Shown here in pieces: positions 47,208 through 59,615 of a DNA stretch of 64,000 nt. Numbering within the stretch: the stretch's first letter is position 1; every line of letters begins with the position of its first letter. Location: assembly GCF_025698545.1 (NCBI RefSeq), contig NC_068570.1:46085924-46149923 (forward strand). The letters run 5' to 3'. A model generated the notes under the pieces. The model worked only from the letters and a program-made list of their open reading frames with translations, did no database searches and was not told the origin of the DNA. The DNA comes from Gossypium raimondii (Eukaryota; Streptophyta; Magnoliopsida; Malvales; Malvaceae). The position numbers and the translations under genes are program-made.

Positions 47208-49720
47208 TGTGACACCCCAAACCTGACCAGGACGGTTCCAACCCAAATTTCGAACATTATATGAGCCACTGAGGTGACTCTCCCTTTAAAACTTTATGAA
47301 CCACACCAACCAACCGTACACACCACATGCAGAATATTTCATATAGGAAATTAGACCTAAGTGCATACTTTTCTAAATTAATCATTTCATTCACACAATC
47401 AGAAGGTATAAGGCATGCCTTAATACTCGACAGTCTCCCTTAGTTGCAAAAATTTGTTAGTTCATTTAATTATCATCAGATTAATCAAGTAATAAAACCA
47501 TCTAAACAAGCAATCAAGCAAGCAATTATAATGTTAAAAAATCCCACACACAAAAAACAAACAGTCCGTAATGTCCGTTTACAAATCGTTGAAAATTTTA
47601 TTTAAAAAGTCTAAGTCTAATTTTAGTATTAAACCCTTGGAACAACCCACATTGCCTTCACTTTTGAGTTTAAAATCTCAACACACATACTCTAAAAAAA
47701 ATGCCTTACGATGGATCACCGATTTGCCACCCTCCCCACTAGCCTGCAAACTATTTATCTACAAGGTAAAGTAAGGAGTGTAAGCTTGGAGAAGCTTAGT
47801 AAGTACACATGCATACAACACAAATATACACACTGGACATGTTAGGATTTAAACATACTTTAACAATTCACATATAACACAAATTACATACTCAACACAG
47901 TGATATATTGGCAATTGTGAATATGAAACATAGTCAAATCTCATTGGATAAAAGGATCTCCAAAACACACCACATGACTCATAAATTCGTACGCTATATC
48001 CATATAAGTGTAGCACGTATGCTCACACTCTCCAAACACACCACGCTATCTACGGTGAATGGAGCTACCCTCAACATTCCCTTATCTCTCCGACGCTATC
48101 TCTGGGCCACCATGCCCAACACATAATAAAAAGGGTGAGTACTCACAATCCTATGGCATGCTAATGATATCCAATGGTTTCAAGTGTTCACATTGCCAAC
48201 ATATCTAATTAATCACGTTTTATTACACAGTATAATTGGCTCGCACTTAGCGTTTCACAATAATATAAATTTTTCACTAATCAAAACTCACAATATCATA
48301 AAACTCATAATTCACTTACGGGTTTCGCGTATGCATAAATGTGCACCATCAATAGAATTTGCATGTTATAAAATTCTGCATTATATTATTTATTTTTATG
48401 TCCATTCGCAAGTACTACATAACCATATACGAATATATACATTACACATTTATACATATCTATTTAGTGACATTTATCACGTCAAATTTTAGCATATATT
48501 AAAATACCATAAATATATATAGAACTAGACCCATAAGTATATATATTAAGACCCACACATATAATATAATATATGTATAACAACCCACACGTACATATTT
48601 ATCAACCCCACTCATATATATATATTATATAAACAACACCTACCTTTTAGCACTTCAGCAACAATTAATAGTTCCATCACCTTTATCATGTCAAAATTTA
48701 CAGTTTACAACTTGCATATTTCTATAATAACAATGTGCACGTGATCTGGCACCCTTAATTTTACATAGCTTGCATGCCCAACTATTCAAACAAAATTTCA
48801 AGTGTTTGAACTAAGAAAAGCTAAAGTTTGCATACCACAAGGGGCCTGCTTCATGCAAAAACACAATATATAAAATGCACTCACTTGTAGTTCACCATGG
48901 CTCGTCGAATTAGACAACTTTTCTCTTGCCTTTATCCTAGTTTATTGAGGCTCCACCAACGTTTTTAGCTTCAGACAAAAATATACATATTACTAAGCAT
49001 TCAAAAATAATCTAGCTTATCTCTTTGTGTTCATACAACGGCTCTCCACTCACACATACTTATTCGACTTATTTTGTACAATCTATTTCGCTTAATTTCT
49101 TCTTTTTAACTTAATTAAATCCTTAATTTCTACCTCATAACCCCCTAATTAAAGTGTAATTATAGATCTAGATCTCTAGCTTTGCTCAATTTCTTTAATT
49201 AAATTTTTTCAAAAAACATTGTTCATCCTCATTCTCAAAAGAAAACCATTTACTTCATGCAATTACTTAAAGATTTTGATAAATTCAATTTGTAAACCTC
49301 TTAATCTCATCAAAATATATTAAAAATCATTTTAAAACATCTCTTAGCTCTTTATTATGAGATTCACCATTTTTATACAAAAGATAGCTTTAAAACCATG
49401 GATCTTTAATTTTCTTGTTTAGATCTAAGAAAATTCAAATTAAAAACACCTAATAAAAATTTAATACATAAGAAAATAATAGATTTACCTTTATTTAGAA
49501 AACCCCCACGAACTTGTACCAATTGAGCAAAAATGAGCCAAGTTTAGGTGAGAAATTGGAGAAAAATAGTGATTTTCTTGCAAAATTGAAAGAATAGAGA
49601 ATCTTTGGATGCCAAGAAAATATAAAAGAAGTAGAAATTTTTGAGAGAAAACTTTCAATATTAGAGCTAACAAAATTTTAAAATGAAAAAGGATGGAGGG
49701 AAACAAAATAAAAATAACAA
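47208..49720. mobile_element. Nested LTR (TGTGACACCCC type), 3' end lost
   Basis: Starts TGTGACACCCCAAACCTG inside the Gag frame. The Gag frame resumes at IGDAKINTIARYF near 49725. No matching CA end or target duplication was found on the right, so the element is truncated or rearranged. The interior is AT-rich with a (TA)n region at 48520-48630 and no coding domain. Confidence 0.6.
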
Positions 49721-50781
49721 GATAATAGGTGATGCTAAGATAAATACTATTGCTCGATATTTTACTGATTTTGCTCTTATCTGGTGGAGTTGTAGGTCCA
49801 CAAGTGAAAAGCGTTGTCATGTTGTGACTGGGACTTGGGAAGAGTTCCAAAATGAGTTCAATAAGTAGTTTTACCCTCAATATTTCGAAAAGGAGGCTCA
49901 AGCTAAGTTGCATCAGTTTTCGCAACAAGGCACAATTCGGTAGTATTTGAAGGGGTTTAGTGAATTGATGCTCCAAATCACAGATCTGAGTGAGAAAGAG
50001 ACATTCTTCTTTTTCATGGATAGTTTAAAGTTGTGGGTTAAGTAGGAATAGAAATGTCGAGGGGTCCAAGAACTATCAAAAGCCATGATTGTAGTAGAGT
50101 CTTTAATCGAGCTTGTTCCGAAAAAATACAAGTTTGAGTCTTCCAAGTCTAAAAAGAAGGGAAGTTATAGGGAAGATGAATGTGGGTAGGTTAAGTTTAG
50201 TAACGATAATGGTTGTCATAGTGGTAAGGGGAAACCACAAAATGGGAAAAGGAAACCTAAAAAGTCGTGGGAAAATAAGAAGGGGCCATTGAAATGCTTC
50301 ATTTGTGAAGGTCTACATTGGTGAGAAACTTCCAAAACGATCCGTGTTTTTTTCTATAAAAGAGGATGATGAGATAGAAAAAGTTTCAATGAGGATTGGT
50401 TTAATTATGCATGAGGTTGAAGTCAATAGGGGCAATGAGAATGAGAAGAAGCCAGTGAAGTGCTTCTTGTGTTGTGGTTCGCATAGGATACGAGACTGTC
50501 CAGAGCGATCCAAGACTTTTGTGATCAATAAAAAAATAGAAGCAAAGCCAAAGAGTGAGGATTTGAAGCTTGGGTTAATGATACTCAATTCTATAAAAGA
50601 GAAAAGGGACCACAAGTTGAAAGGATTGATGTATGTGGACATCAATATTGTAGGTCAAAGAAAGAGTGCTCTTATTGATACGGGGGCATCAGACCTATTT
50701 ATATCAAAAAAAGCTGTGGGTAAACTTGGTCTCTCAGTTAGTGAATCAACTAAGAAGATTAATACTTTTAATTCCAAATAG
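49721..50781 (+). pseudogene. Gypsy Gag C-terminus and aspartic protease
   Basis: Gag continues with DAKINTIARYFTDFALIWW, TGTWEEFQNEFNK, a stop, FYPQYFEKEAQAKLHQFSQQ and LKGFSELMLQITDLSEKETF. A zinc knuckle reads CFLCCGSHRIRDCPERSK at 50461-50514. Protease follows: LKGLMYVDINIVGQRKSALI then DTGASDLFISKKAVGKLGLS, with the catalytic DTGA. Stops interrupt Gag, but 50305-50781 is one open frame joining knuckle and protease. Confidence 0.82.
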
Positions 50782-51531
50782 GTCCCAACTGTGGGAGTAA
50801 CACAATGAGTTGAGCTACAGAACGGTCAGTAGAAAGGCAAGGAAGACTTAGAGGTAATTCACTTGGATGATTACAAATTTGTCCTTGACTTAAATTTCCT
50901 TGACAAGATTAATGCTCTTTTCTTCTTTTTGTCGACTGTATATGCATCCCAGATACTCGATAACAACAATGTGTTGTACCGGTGAATCAAGACATGAAGG
51001 GTGAACAACAGTATTGTCGGTAATCCAACTAGCTAAAGATGTTCATGAGGGAAAGAACATTGATTCAATAGATCTGAGGAGTCCTACAAAGACCCCATTG
51101 GGAATTCTAGAGGAGTGACAAACTAATATGAAGCCTATTGAGCTACTAGTGAGGCTACCACCTAAGAGAGAAGTTGTTAGTGCATCAGACTTTAAGGGAA
51201 AAATGTCGATGCAAATTGGGCAGCTAAGACAAGTAAATGCAACGAGTGAGATACATCTCAAACACTTTGGTAGTATTTTTAATTTTGACTTGGCTTGGCA
51301 AGGACATAGAGGCCCTTTCAGAGTTTTGAAGCGGATAAGGTAAGGGGTTTACAAACTAGAGTTAGCGAGAATGCTCAAAGTTAACTCGATGTTGAACATA
51401 GCCACACCGAAGCCTATTTGTGTGGATTAAGGGGACTGGTCTAAGGCAAGTCATAAGATGGACAAGTGAGAGCAACAAGCTTTTGCGAACAAGATGTACC
51501 AAAAAGGAGAGAAACAATTTGAGTTAGGAGA
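50782..51531 (+). pseudogene. Gypsy pol remnants after a large deletion
   Basis: LNFLDKINALFFFLSTVYAS (near 50890-50950) corresponds to the segment after protease. RT and RNase H are not found. At 51280-51420 LAWQGHRGPFRVLKRIR and VYKLELARMLKVNSMLNIAT resemble the end of a gypsy integrase, followed by KMYQKGEKQFELGDNV. The C-terminal region continues after the nested solo LTR (about 53484-53630). Confidence 0.55.
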
Positions 51532-51536
51532 CAACG

Positions 51537-53478
51537 TGTAACACCCCTTACCCGTATTCGACACCAGAATAGGGTACGAGGCATTACCAGAACATATACA
51601 CTTGTAAACGTATTTAACCGAGTTATAAAACTTTATCTAAATTAAAACTTTCAAAGTATTAACATGATTTTATAATTCTTCATAATATATCCTCAAATTA
51701 TTATATTCATAATAAATAGGACCTACGAGACCCGAAACATATTTATGCAATTCACAAATATAAGCATCATTTCTATTTCATCGTTTATCAATTATAATCA
51801 AGCATATGACCAATTATACACAAATCATTCATATATTTCCTCCTCCTCCTCTCCATTCCACATCCTTAATGTGTATAACACATTTAAACAATATTATCCA
51901 TACTATCACTATTTTTCCTGTAAGTAAATTCAAGCTGTCTGTCTATGTCTGAGTCAAAGTCACTAATTTATTTATATCTCAAGCTACAGAGCTCCAAATT
52001 AAGATCCGTTAATTTTCCCTGAAACTAAAATCACATATATTCTTACCATAAAATTTTTAGAATTTTTGGTTCAGCTAATAAGTACATTTTATTCTTTAAA
52101 GTTTCCCCTGTTTCACTGTTCGACAGTTCCAACCCCTCTTCACTAAAAATTAATTATCTCTTTGTATAGAATTCAGATGATGTCCCCGTTTGTTTCTATT
52201 GATTAAGGATTTTAAATATATAAATTATAACCCATAATTATTTTTATACAATTTTTAATGATTTTTCCAAGTCAGAACAAGGGAACTCAAATTCATTCTA
52301 ACCTTATCTAACAAAATTCATTATATCTCATGATTTACATTTCCATTACTTGCACCGTTTCTTCTATGAGAAACTAGACTCAATAATATTTAATTTAATA
52401 TTTTTTTCATCCTCTAATTCAATTTGCACAATTTATGGTGATTTTTCAAAATTAACCTACTGCTGCTGTCCAAAACTGTTTTAGTGCAAGATGTTAATAA
52501 TCAAATTTATAACACCCTCCTTTCCTTTCTCTACAATATTTTCTATCAAGTCCTCTTGTTTCCCTTCACTAACATATCAAGAACATAGAACCTTATATAA
52601 TAAAACCCTACATTAACATCAATTTCATACTTTTTCAATAATATCCAACTTAAAAATATATTGAAACCTTGATGTTCTTACATTGCTCTATTGATTTCAA
52701 TCTTTAACTTGATTTTCTCTCTCCTCCAACTTCTATTTCTAGAATCTAACTTGATATTCTAGCTCCCCAAAGTCTCCTTAACATTTTTCTCTCTTGGTAG
52801 CTATGGAAATTCTTTTGATTTCTAGGTGAAAATGGTAAATTTTTGGTGGAAGGACCAAATTGTAAAGAAAGCAAAACTTTCTTTCTTCCATTCTCTTCTA
52901 ACCTGAAATGCATGGGAAAGGAAGATCATTCTTCATCTTTTCTTCCACATATATATACTAAATAAAATAATAATAAAATGAGAAAATGTCATTTAATAAT
53001 CAAATTAAAATATTAATAAACTAATATTTATTTAATCTAAAATATCTCCAACATCATCATTATTTTCTAGATTTCTCTTTCTTCTAATTGACCATTTTGT
53101 CCTTTAGATCTTTTAAATTTCATCCTTGAGTCATCACTTAATTTGGTAAAATTACGATTTAGTCCTCATAATTCTTCATCTATTCAATTTGGTCCCAATT
53201 CATCCATTTTCCTTAGTTTCTAGATTATTCCACCCTTAAAATATTTACACTATTGGTCCTCCAAATTTTTCATATTTACACTTTAACCCCTCAAATTTTG
53301 AGTATTTACTTTTGGATAACAAAACTTTTCTTACTTTTGCAATTTAATCCTTTCTTTAATTAATATGTCATAATATACTTCCCAATGTTGTCATAACTCA
53401 AAATTCTCCTTTTTGTCACTTTACTTCCTTACTATATCAAAGATAATATCTTACTGTAAAAATTTTCGGGGTATTACA
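51537..53478. mobile_element. Solo LTR (TGTAACACCCC...ATTACA, 1942 bp) nested in the gypsy relic
   Basis: Starts TGTAACACCCCTTACCCG, ends CGGGGTATTACA, with an exact 5 bp duplication CAACG at 51532-51536 and 53479-53483. No coding sequence inside. The end sequence is close to that of the solo LTR at 18874-20959. Confidence 0.9.
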
Positions 53479-53634
53479 CAACGGAAGCTGAGGTAAGTGT
53501 TTCAAAAGACGGGACTACGACAGAGAGGCTAGTCAGGAACCGGTCGAGGCATCGAGAGAGTTTCGAGATGAGTCCAACTAGTCTCGTTTCAAGGACGTAA
53601 TGAGAGGGTTGTGAGAATGGGTGGGGAAGAATGT

Positions 53635-55160
53635 CACAGGCTGCGGATTAAAGCCTATGACCATTGCACACAGAACACCCCATATAGGTCAAGTTATTAA
53701 ATAGAGCTCATTTGACCCACAAAGGCTTATGATATTGGGGTGATGTGTTGTCATCTTTGGACACCCTAAAGATGTTTATTGGACCTCAAAACTCTTCTTG
53801 ACCCAACTCTAAAGAGGGTTAACAAGTCTGGACAACCTACTAAAGGAGGAAGGAGCCCAAACCGTCCATATGACTTGGTAATCACCTAATTTAACCACCA
53901 AATCAGCATGGAGAGAATCAAGGACCTCCTTCTCTACAAATCAAGGTGATCGTCCACCTCTTTCCACAATTCAATCAATTTCCTCAACTTAGCAAAGCAT
54001 GTCGTCCACTCCTCCTTCACTAATCAAGGACTGGCTACCTACATGGAGATATTCAAGGGATGACCATGCTAAAAATAGTAAAGAATCAAGGGGTTTCACT
54101 AGTATAAAAGGGAGGCACTAGGTACACTTCAATCATCACTCACTCACACCACATTTGAGAGCAACCAACATAGAATTGAGAAAGCAATTTAGAGGGTTTT
54201 AAGAGCAGCCAAATTCGACACTTTTAGAGCATTTATGCATTGAAGAAAAGGAGAATAGATGAGAAGGAGTAACATGAGTAGTGCCATGAAAACCACCAAA
54301 ATCGGCTTATAGTTTCTTTTCCTTTAATATTTTATTTTGTTCAAGTTGATAAAAATGATAATCATTTACTCTTTTGCTTTCAATTTAACGATAATGACTT
54401 AATTCTGTTGATGCTAAAATGATTGAAATCCTTTAGCTTATGTTATTAATACTCTTTTGATGTTGTTATGTGCATTAGTTGTTTATTGATTTAGATAATA
54501 TCATGGACATGCTTACTCATGCATAATTAATGTAGGGAAGCATATGAACTAATTACTTAATCCAAACAAGATGGTAATCAGAGACACTATTTGAATGGTG
54601 CATGTTTAATCTCTTAATGGTTGAATTAGTAATGATATTTAGCAATATCATTACCTTGTATAACCCCTAAATACAATGTGTGCTTATGAAACTTTGAAGT
54701 TAATTGAACATAGAAGTATGCTAAAGAAACTTATAGGTTAAAAGTATGATTTCATAACTTATAAATTCGGGTTAGTAAATAGTCAATTTGCAACGATTTT
54801 TCCGTAACATAATTAACATTGTTTTAATAATTTTAAGTAAAGGAAAACAATTTTTCTAGCTCTTTCATGTCATTGTGATTAAACTTGTGTTATTGTATAT
54901 TGCTTATTATTATGTGTTAACATTCTTATTTGTTTTGCATACTTAGTAATATTAATCATATTAATTAGTTAATTCAATTCACTTTTAATTATTTCAATTA
55001 CCAACTTGTCAATTGATAATTTCACAATTTTTCCTTACTTATACAATACAGTCTCTGTGGAGACGATAACTTTATACTTACTACTTTATTACTTGTTGAC
55101 GATGTATACACTTACACATTATTCGATAATATCACAACAAGACTTTGTTCTAATCAAGAT
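53635..55160. other. Probable 3' LTR/leader-like sequence of a gypsy element, boundaries unclear
   Basis: Starts TGTCACAGGCTGCGG. A TATA-like AGTATAAAAGGGAGGC is at about 54110, and CAGTCTCTGTGGAGACGATA at about 55049-55068 resembles the leader segment of some gypsy elements. Only the first ~110 bp can be related to the 5' LTR at 46009, so it may belong to a different element. Confidence 0.35.
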
Positions 55161-55836
55161 GATTTAATCCAAAAATAAAAGTGTTATTATTAGGTTATGA
55201 CAATAAATTTCAGATAGTCAATCACCAACTACTAAACCAAAATCTATAACTTACTGCTATTAAAACAAGATGTCAATAAAAACAATTCAACAACATTCAT
55301 TACCCAACTCCACTTTTAACCCAAATTTGTAATCTCTCATTAACTCTTAAAAAATAAGATTCCTTCAAAAATAAGAAAAAAATAAAAATAAAAATAGAAT
55401 TACCTAATACTTCTCAAGCTCTCAAACAACTCTAGGGTGTAGATGTTGTCGTCGTCGGTTAAAAACACGTTCCCATCAAGCTTGTGCTGTTAAGGTGGAG
55501 AAAGGGTTGTGACCTGTGCGATAGTCGACACTCGATAGAGAAAGAGGGTGGGGTGTGTAGCTACAAGGGTTTTAGGATGGAAAAAAAAAGCTATTAAGCT
55601 AATATATATAGTAAGGGTAAAAATGTAATTTTATAGTATAAATATTTAAAATATATTTAAAATATAAAACCTCAAATAGGCTCTAAAGCAGCTCGAGCTG
55701 AGTATTAAGGTGCTCGAACTTGATTCGATCAATAGCTCGAGCTCAGCTCGATAATTATCGAATTGAATTTGACTTTTTTTAATCAAACTCGAGTAGTTTA
55801 CGAATATTAGTGTCTCATTTATACCCCTAAGTCATC
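55161..55836. other. Intergenic DNA with a MITE-like fragment
   Basis: 55690-55830 has GCTCGAGCTGAG/GCTCAGCTCGA inverted motifs and ends ACCCCTAAG, like the end of a hAT MITE. A left end was not found. Confidence 0.4.
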
Positions 55837-55844
55837 ATGCTATT

Positions 55845-56523
55845 TAGGGGTGAGCGTTTGATCGAATCGAGTGAAAATATTTTTAGTTAATCGAGTTAAC
55901 AAGTCCTATTTTATCATTCTAACTCGATTTGAAATTTTTTTGAATCGAGTTGAGTCGAATCGAATGGAGTGAAATTGTTCGAGTTAAATTAAAAAATTAA
56001 ACATGTCAAATTAAAATCTTGTTAGAGTATAACTAATTTCATGTTAGATCAAATAAATTTGAAACCATATATATTTGAAAACTTTTCAAAGCAAAAAAAA
56101 AGTATGATAAACTTGAATGTTTAATTAACTTATTTAGAACCCAAAATTATTATTCTAAAAATTTTAATTTTTAACTTTCTTTATATATTTTTGTAATTTA
56201 TTTTGGAATTTTATAATTTTTAAAAATATAAATTTTAGAATTTTTATAAATATTTTGAATCTTAAAATTATTTTGAATTTTTGAAAATTATTTTGACTTT
56301 TTTTTTTTTTTGTAAATTTTGTTGAGAGAAACAAATTTGCTCTTGGGACCAAAAGGGTATTTACACCAATATGTTATTTGAAATTTTCGAATTGTAGAAT
56401 TTAACTTGATTCGAACTCGAAACTCGAATTACTTATTCGAGTTTACTGAATAGTTTGAATAACTCGATTTAATTAACTCAAAATTTAATTTTTTCAAATT
56501 GAATCGAGCTTTGCTCACACCTA
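55845..56523. mobile_element. hAT-type MITE (679 bp)
   Basis: Starts TAGGGGTGAGCGTTTGATCG and ends GAGCTTTGCTCACACCTA, so the termini are inverted (TAGGGGTGAGC against TAGGTGTGAGC). The 8 bp duplication ATGCTATT is exact at 55837-55844 and 56524-56531. The interior is AT-rich with repeated TCGAGTT/AACTCGA motifs and no transposase. Confidence 0.88.
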
Positions 56524-56531
56524 ATGCTATT

Positions 56532-56801
56532 GGTAGTTAATTTCACATCATCTTATTTTAATAGTGTGCTAGCCAGGTACCTAAAAAAAAAAACCAAGTT
56601 GGCTTACTGTTTCCAAGTTTAGATACCAATTAGGTCAAAAAAGAGTTTAGGTATAAGTTACCAAGTTTAGGTACCTCCGTATATATTAACTATTTTCTAT
56701 TTAATAAATGTTATAATTAAAATTTAATAGGTGTAAAAAGAATTTTTCATTCCTTTAACTGTACAGTTTTAGTAAAATGTTTTAGGCATTCAAAAGCAGT
56801 T
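56532..56801. other. Intergenic DNA 5' of the second tRNA gene
   Basis: AT-rich, no gene. A short repeat of AAGTTTAGGTAC-like words occurs at 56615-56680. Confidence 0.5.
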
Positions 56802-56874
56802 GACTCCGTGGCCCAATGGATAAGGCGCTGGTCTACGGAACCAGAGATTCTGGGTTCGATCCCCAGCGGAGTCG
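56802..56874 (+). tRNA. tRNA-Arg (anticodon ACG), second copy
   Basis: 73 nt, same body as 40479-40551 with anticodon ACG. The acceptor stem is GACTCCG/CGGAGTC, so the last stem pair is G-C where the first copy has A-T. Box A and box B are intact. Confidence 0.95.
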
Positions 56875-57089
56875 ATTGTCACAAATTTTTCATTTCCTTT
56901 TTGCAGAATTGGGTTTTTGAGTTGTACGGAGCTGTGTTTGTTGGGCATGATGGAGGATTCCGTTAGCGACTCCACCTTCTTCTTTCATTGCTAATGCCTG
57001 AAAATTTCTCTTGACGGAATCTTATTTGTTTTTTTAATATTCTACATTACAATCAATTGTTTATCGGTAAAACTATCAGTAAAGTCCCT
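56875..57089. other. 3' flank of tRNA-Arg
   Basis: No gene was recognised. Confidence 0.4.
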
Positions 57090-58170
57090 CTATTTAGGAA
57101 GGGATTGTATTTCCGCCCTTCTATTGAAAAAATGGGCAAATTAACCCATATACATTTTTGAAATATGCAAATTGGTCAATCCGTCAAATTTTATCAGTTA
57201 AATGATCTTGTGGAACGTTAAATCCATGTTAAAAATTATTTTTTTATGGGTAAACTATAAAAATGGTCACCCAACTATGGCTTTCATTCTATTTTGGTTA
57301 CTCAAATATTCATTTTTTTTGATTTAGTCACTAAACTTTTTGAAATTAAATATTTGTCATCAACATTTACCAAATCTATCAATTTAGTTGTAACTCTAAA
57401 ATTTTAAAAATTTTATTTAAAAAAATATTTTTTCGCCCTTTATAACCCATCGACTAACCCGTGTGAGATATTAAAAAAAAAAAAGAAAAGAGTAATCTCC
57501 TTCAAGTCATTTGTAACAATTTCTTTTACTATAATTTAAGCTTCACACTAGACCAAACCAATCGATTTGGAACCTATCTGGAATAATTGGTTGCATTACT
57601 ACACGAACATATAACATTTTTAATGCCTTCATTTTCTTTTGGATCTTAAATTTTTTTGTGTGTTTTATCCCAATTTTTTAGAGCTCTTTTGCAAGTGACT
57701 TGAAAGAGTGTACTCTTTTTCTTATTTTAATATCTCACATGGGTTAGCCAATGAGTTATAAAGGGCTCAAATTAAATTTTTAAAATATATTTTTAAAAAT
57801 TTTAGAGTTAGGACTAAGTTGATAGATTTTTAAATGTCGAGGCCAAATTTATTGATTTTTAGAATTAGAACTAAAATGACAAATTTTGTAAATATTGAGG
57901 GCTAAATTTGTTAATTTTTTATACTTAGGATCAAATTGATAGAATGTGTCAACATTAGAGAGTTAATTTTGTTAATAGACTAATAAAAGAGCCCACATCA
58001 ACTAGATCGTGGCTAATTAATAGTTGAGTGACCGTTTTATAGTTTACCCATAAAAATAATTTTCAGTATGGATTTAACATTTCACATCATCATTTAATAG
58101 ATAAAATTTAACGAAAGGGCTAATTTATCTATTTTTTCAATAGAATGACCAAAATGTAATCTGTCCATAA
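57090..58170. mobile_element. Foldback element: large inverted repeat of about 1.1 kb
   Basis: Left arm about 57090-57530, right arm about 57700-58170. Pairing blocks: TCTATTGAAAAAATGGGCAA against the reverse complement TCTATTGAAAAAATAGATAA; TTTATGGGTAAACTATAAAA, found exactly in both arms; GCCCTTTATAACCCATCGAC against GCCCTTTATAACTCATTGGC; GTGAGATATTAAA in both. The loop is about 170 bp. No transposase and no clear target duplication. Confidence 0.75.
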
Positions 58171-58579
58171 GTACAAATACTTCTCGATACTTTTATCGCC
58201 GTTTATCCTAAAATAAGAAAAATAATATTTGTTACCTTAATTGAGCTTGAGTTAATTTCGGATAGGGCTTTGGCTTGACCGATTCTTTAAAATTTGTACT
58301 TCCTTTATATTTCAATCTTGTTTAACTTGAAGTTTGAATATCTTATTCGAATTTTTATATATTAAAAGAAAAAAATAATTGTATTAGATTTAAACTAGTT
58401 TGTTTGATTATTATCTATTATTATTTTTAAAATTTTAAAATTTTACAAATAATATTATTGAAAAAGATTAAAACATTTTAATTAAAAAATATTTTCAATT
58501 ATCTTAATTTAATTATTAAACCCTTTATCACCATCCAATTTCTTTTGTTTTTAACATGTTTAAACTATTATATATAAAA
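58171..58579. other. AT-rich spacer
   Basis: Nothing recognised. Confidence 0.4.
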
Positions 58580-59195
58580 GTGCACACAAGTATACTAAAT
58601 ATTAACCTTTAAGAGAAATTATTTGGTATCTTTGTTAATGGAGTTTTAGACTCTACAAGTAAAGTCGAGAGGTTGACAAGTGTCTTATAGAGATATAGTA
58701 AAATATTAAAATAAATATTTAAAAGAAGGAGACACATGCCGATTTTTTAAGGTTGTTTGTGAAATAAAAAAGTAGTACATTGCAAGTGTATTAAATACTA
58801 ACCCTTAAAGAAATTATATGGTACATTACCAGTAAAGGTTTTAAATTTCACAAGCAAGATAAGGGATTGATAAGTGTCTTATAGGGATATAATAAAATAT
58901 TAAAAATAAATATTTTAAAAAAAGAGACATGCTAATTTTTCAAGGTTGTTTGTGGAATAAAAAAAAGTACATTGCCATGTACAAAATACTAACCCTTAAG
59001 GGAAATTATTTGATACACTGCTAGTGGAGTTTTTAAACTCCCAAGTAGGGTCAGGGGTTGACAAGTGTTTTATAAAGGCATAGTAAAATAGTAAAAAATA
59101 AATAATTTAAAAAAATACATATAAATTTTTCAAGACTACTTTCAAAATAAAAACATACATTGTTCGTGTACTAAATAGTAACCCATTTATTATGA
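58580..59195. repeat. Tandem repeat array, about 190 bp period, three full copies plus a fourth head
   Basis: Copies start near 58580, 58775, 58967 and 59155, giving spacings of 195, 192 and 188 bp. Shared blocks are TACTAAATAYTAACC at the start of each unit, TTGACAAGTGTYTTATA in the middle, TAGTAAAATA, and TTTTTCAAGGTTGTTTGTG near the end. Divergence is moderate, roughly one change in five to eight bases by eye. Confidence 0.85.
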
Positions 59196-59610
59196 TTTAA
59201 TTTAGGATAATCTATATAAATAGTCACTTAACTTTTAAAAATTTTCATTAGGCATCCAAAAAATAAAATTTGCAAAATGAGCATTCATGTTATATAATTT
59301 GTTTGTTTTAATCACTCCCACTAAAATTGTTGAATTTTGTTGTGAATAATAAAATTATTTATGAATTTCCAACAAATATTATAATTTCCATGTCACTGTT
59401 ACTTTTTAAGCAGAAAAAAAAGATTGAAACAGTTTTTTTTTTGTTTTGAAAGCATAATAACCTTTTTAAGTTTCATCCTTTTCAACTCCATTTACAGCAA
59501 TTGAATTAATGGTCTGCAAAAAATAAAAATTGTTCATCAGTTTGCAGTTGAAACCTCTACAGATAATTAACTAACACCATTGCATTTGCATATCTAGATT
59601 CCTCCATTAT
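59196..59610. other. Intergenic DNA
   Basis: No gene or repeat structure was recognised. Confidence 0.4.
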
Positions 59611-59615
59611 CTCCA

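Larger units (their letters stand above)
46009..53634 (+). mobile_element. Gypsy LTR retrotransposon relic, twice interrupted
   Basis: The 5' LTR begins TGTCATGGGTTAAAG at 46009. Gag pieces (46720-47207 and 49725-50290), a retroviral-type aspartic protease (50600-50781) and a C-terminal integrase/chromo-like end (51280-51420) follow on the plus strand. RT, RNase H and the integrase core are missing. A TGTCACAGGCTGCGG sequence at 53635, which shares spaced blocks with the 5' LTR start (GACCATTRC, AGGTCAAGTTATTAAAT-like), may begin the 3' LTR. Foreign LTRs occupy 47208-49720 and 51537-53478. Confidence 0.75.

Noticed and set aside
49491..49976. 161-codon minus-strand frame
   Set aside because: Overlaps the antisense of gypsy Gag and the nested LTR; composition is a shadow of the Gag coding strand.
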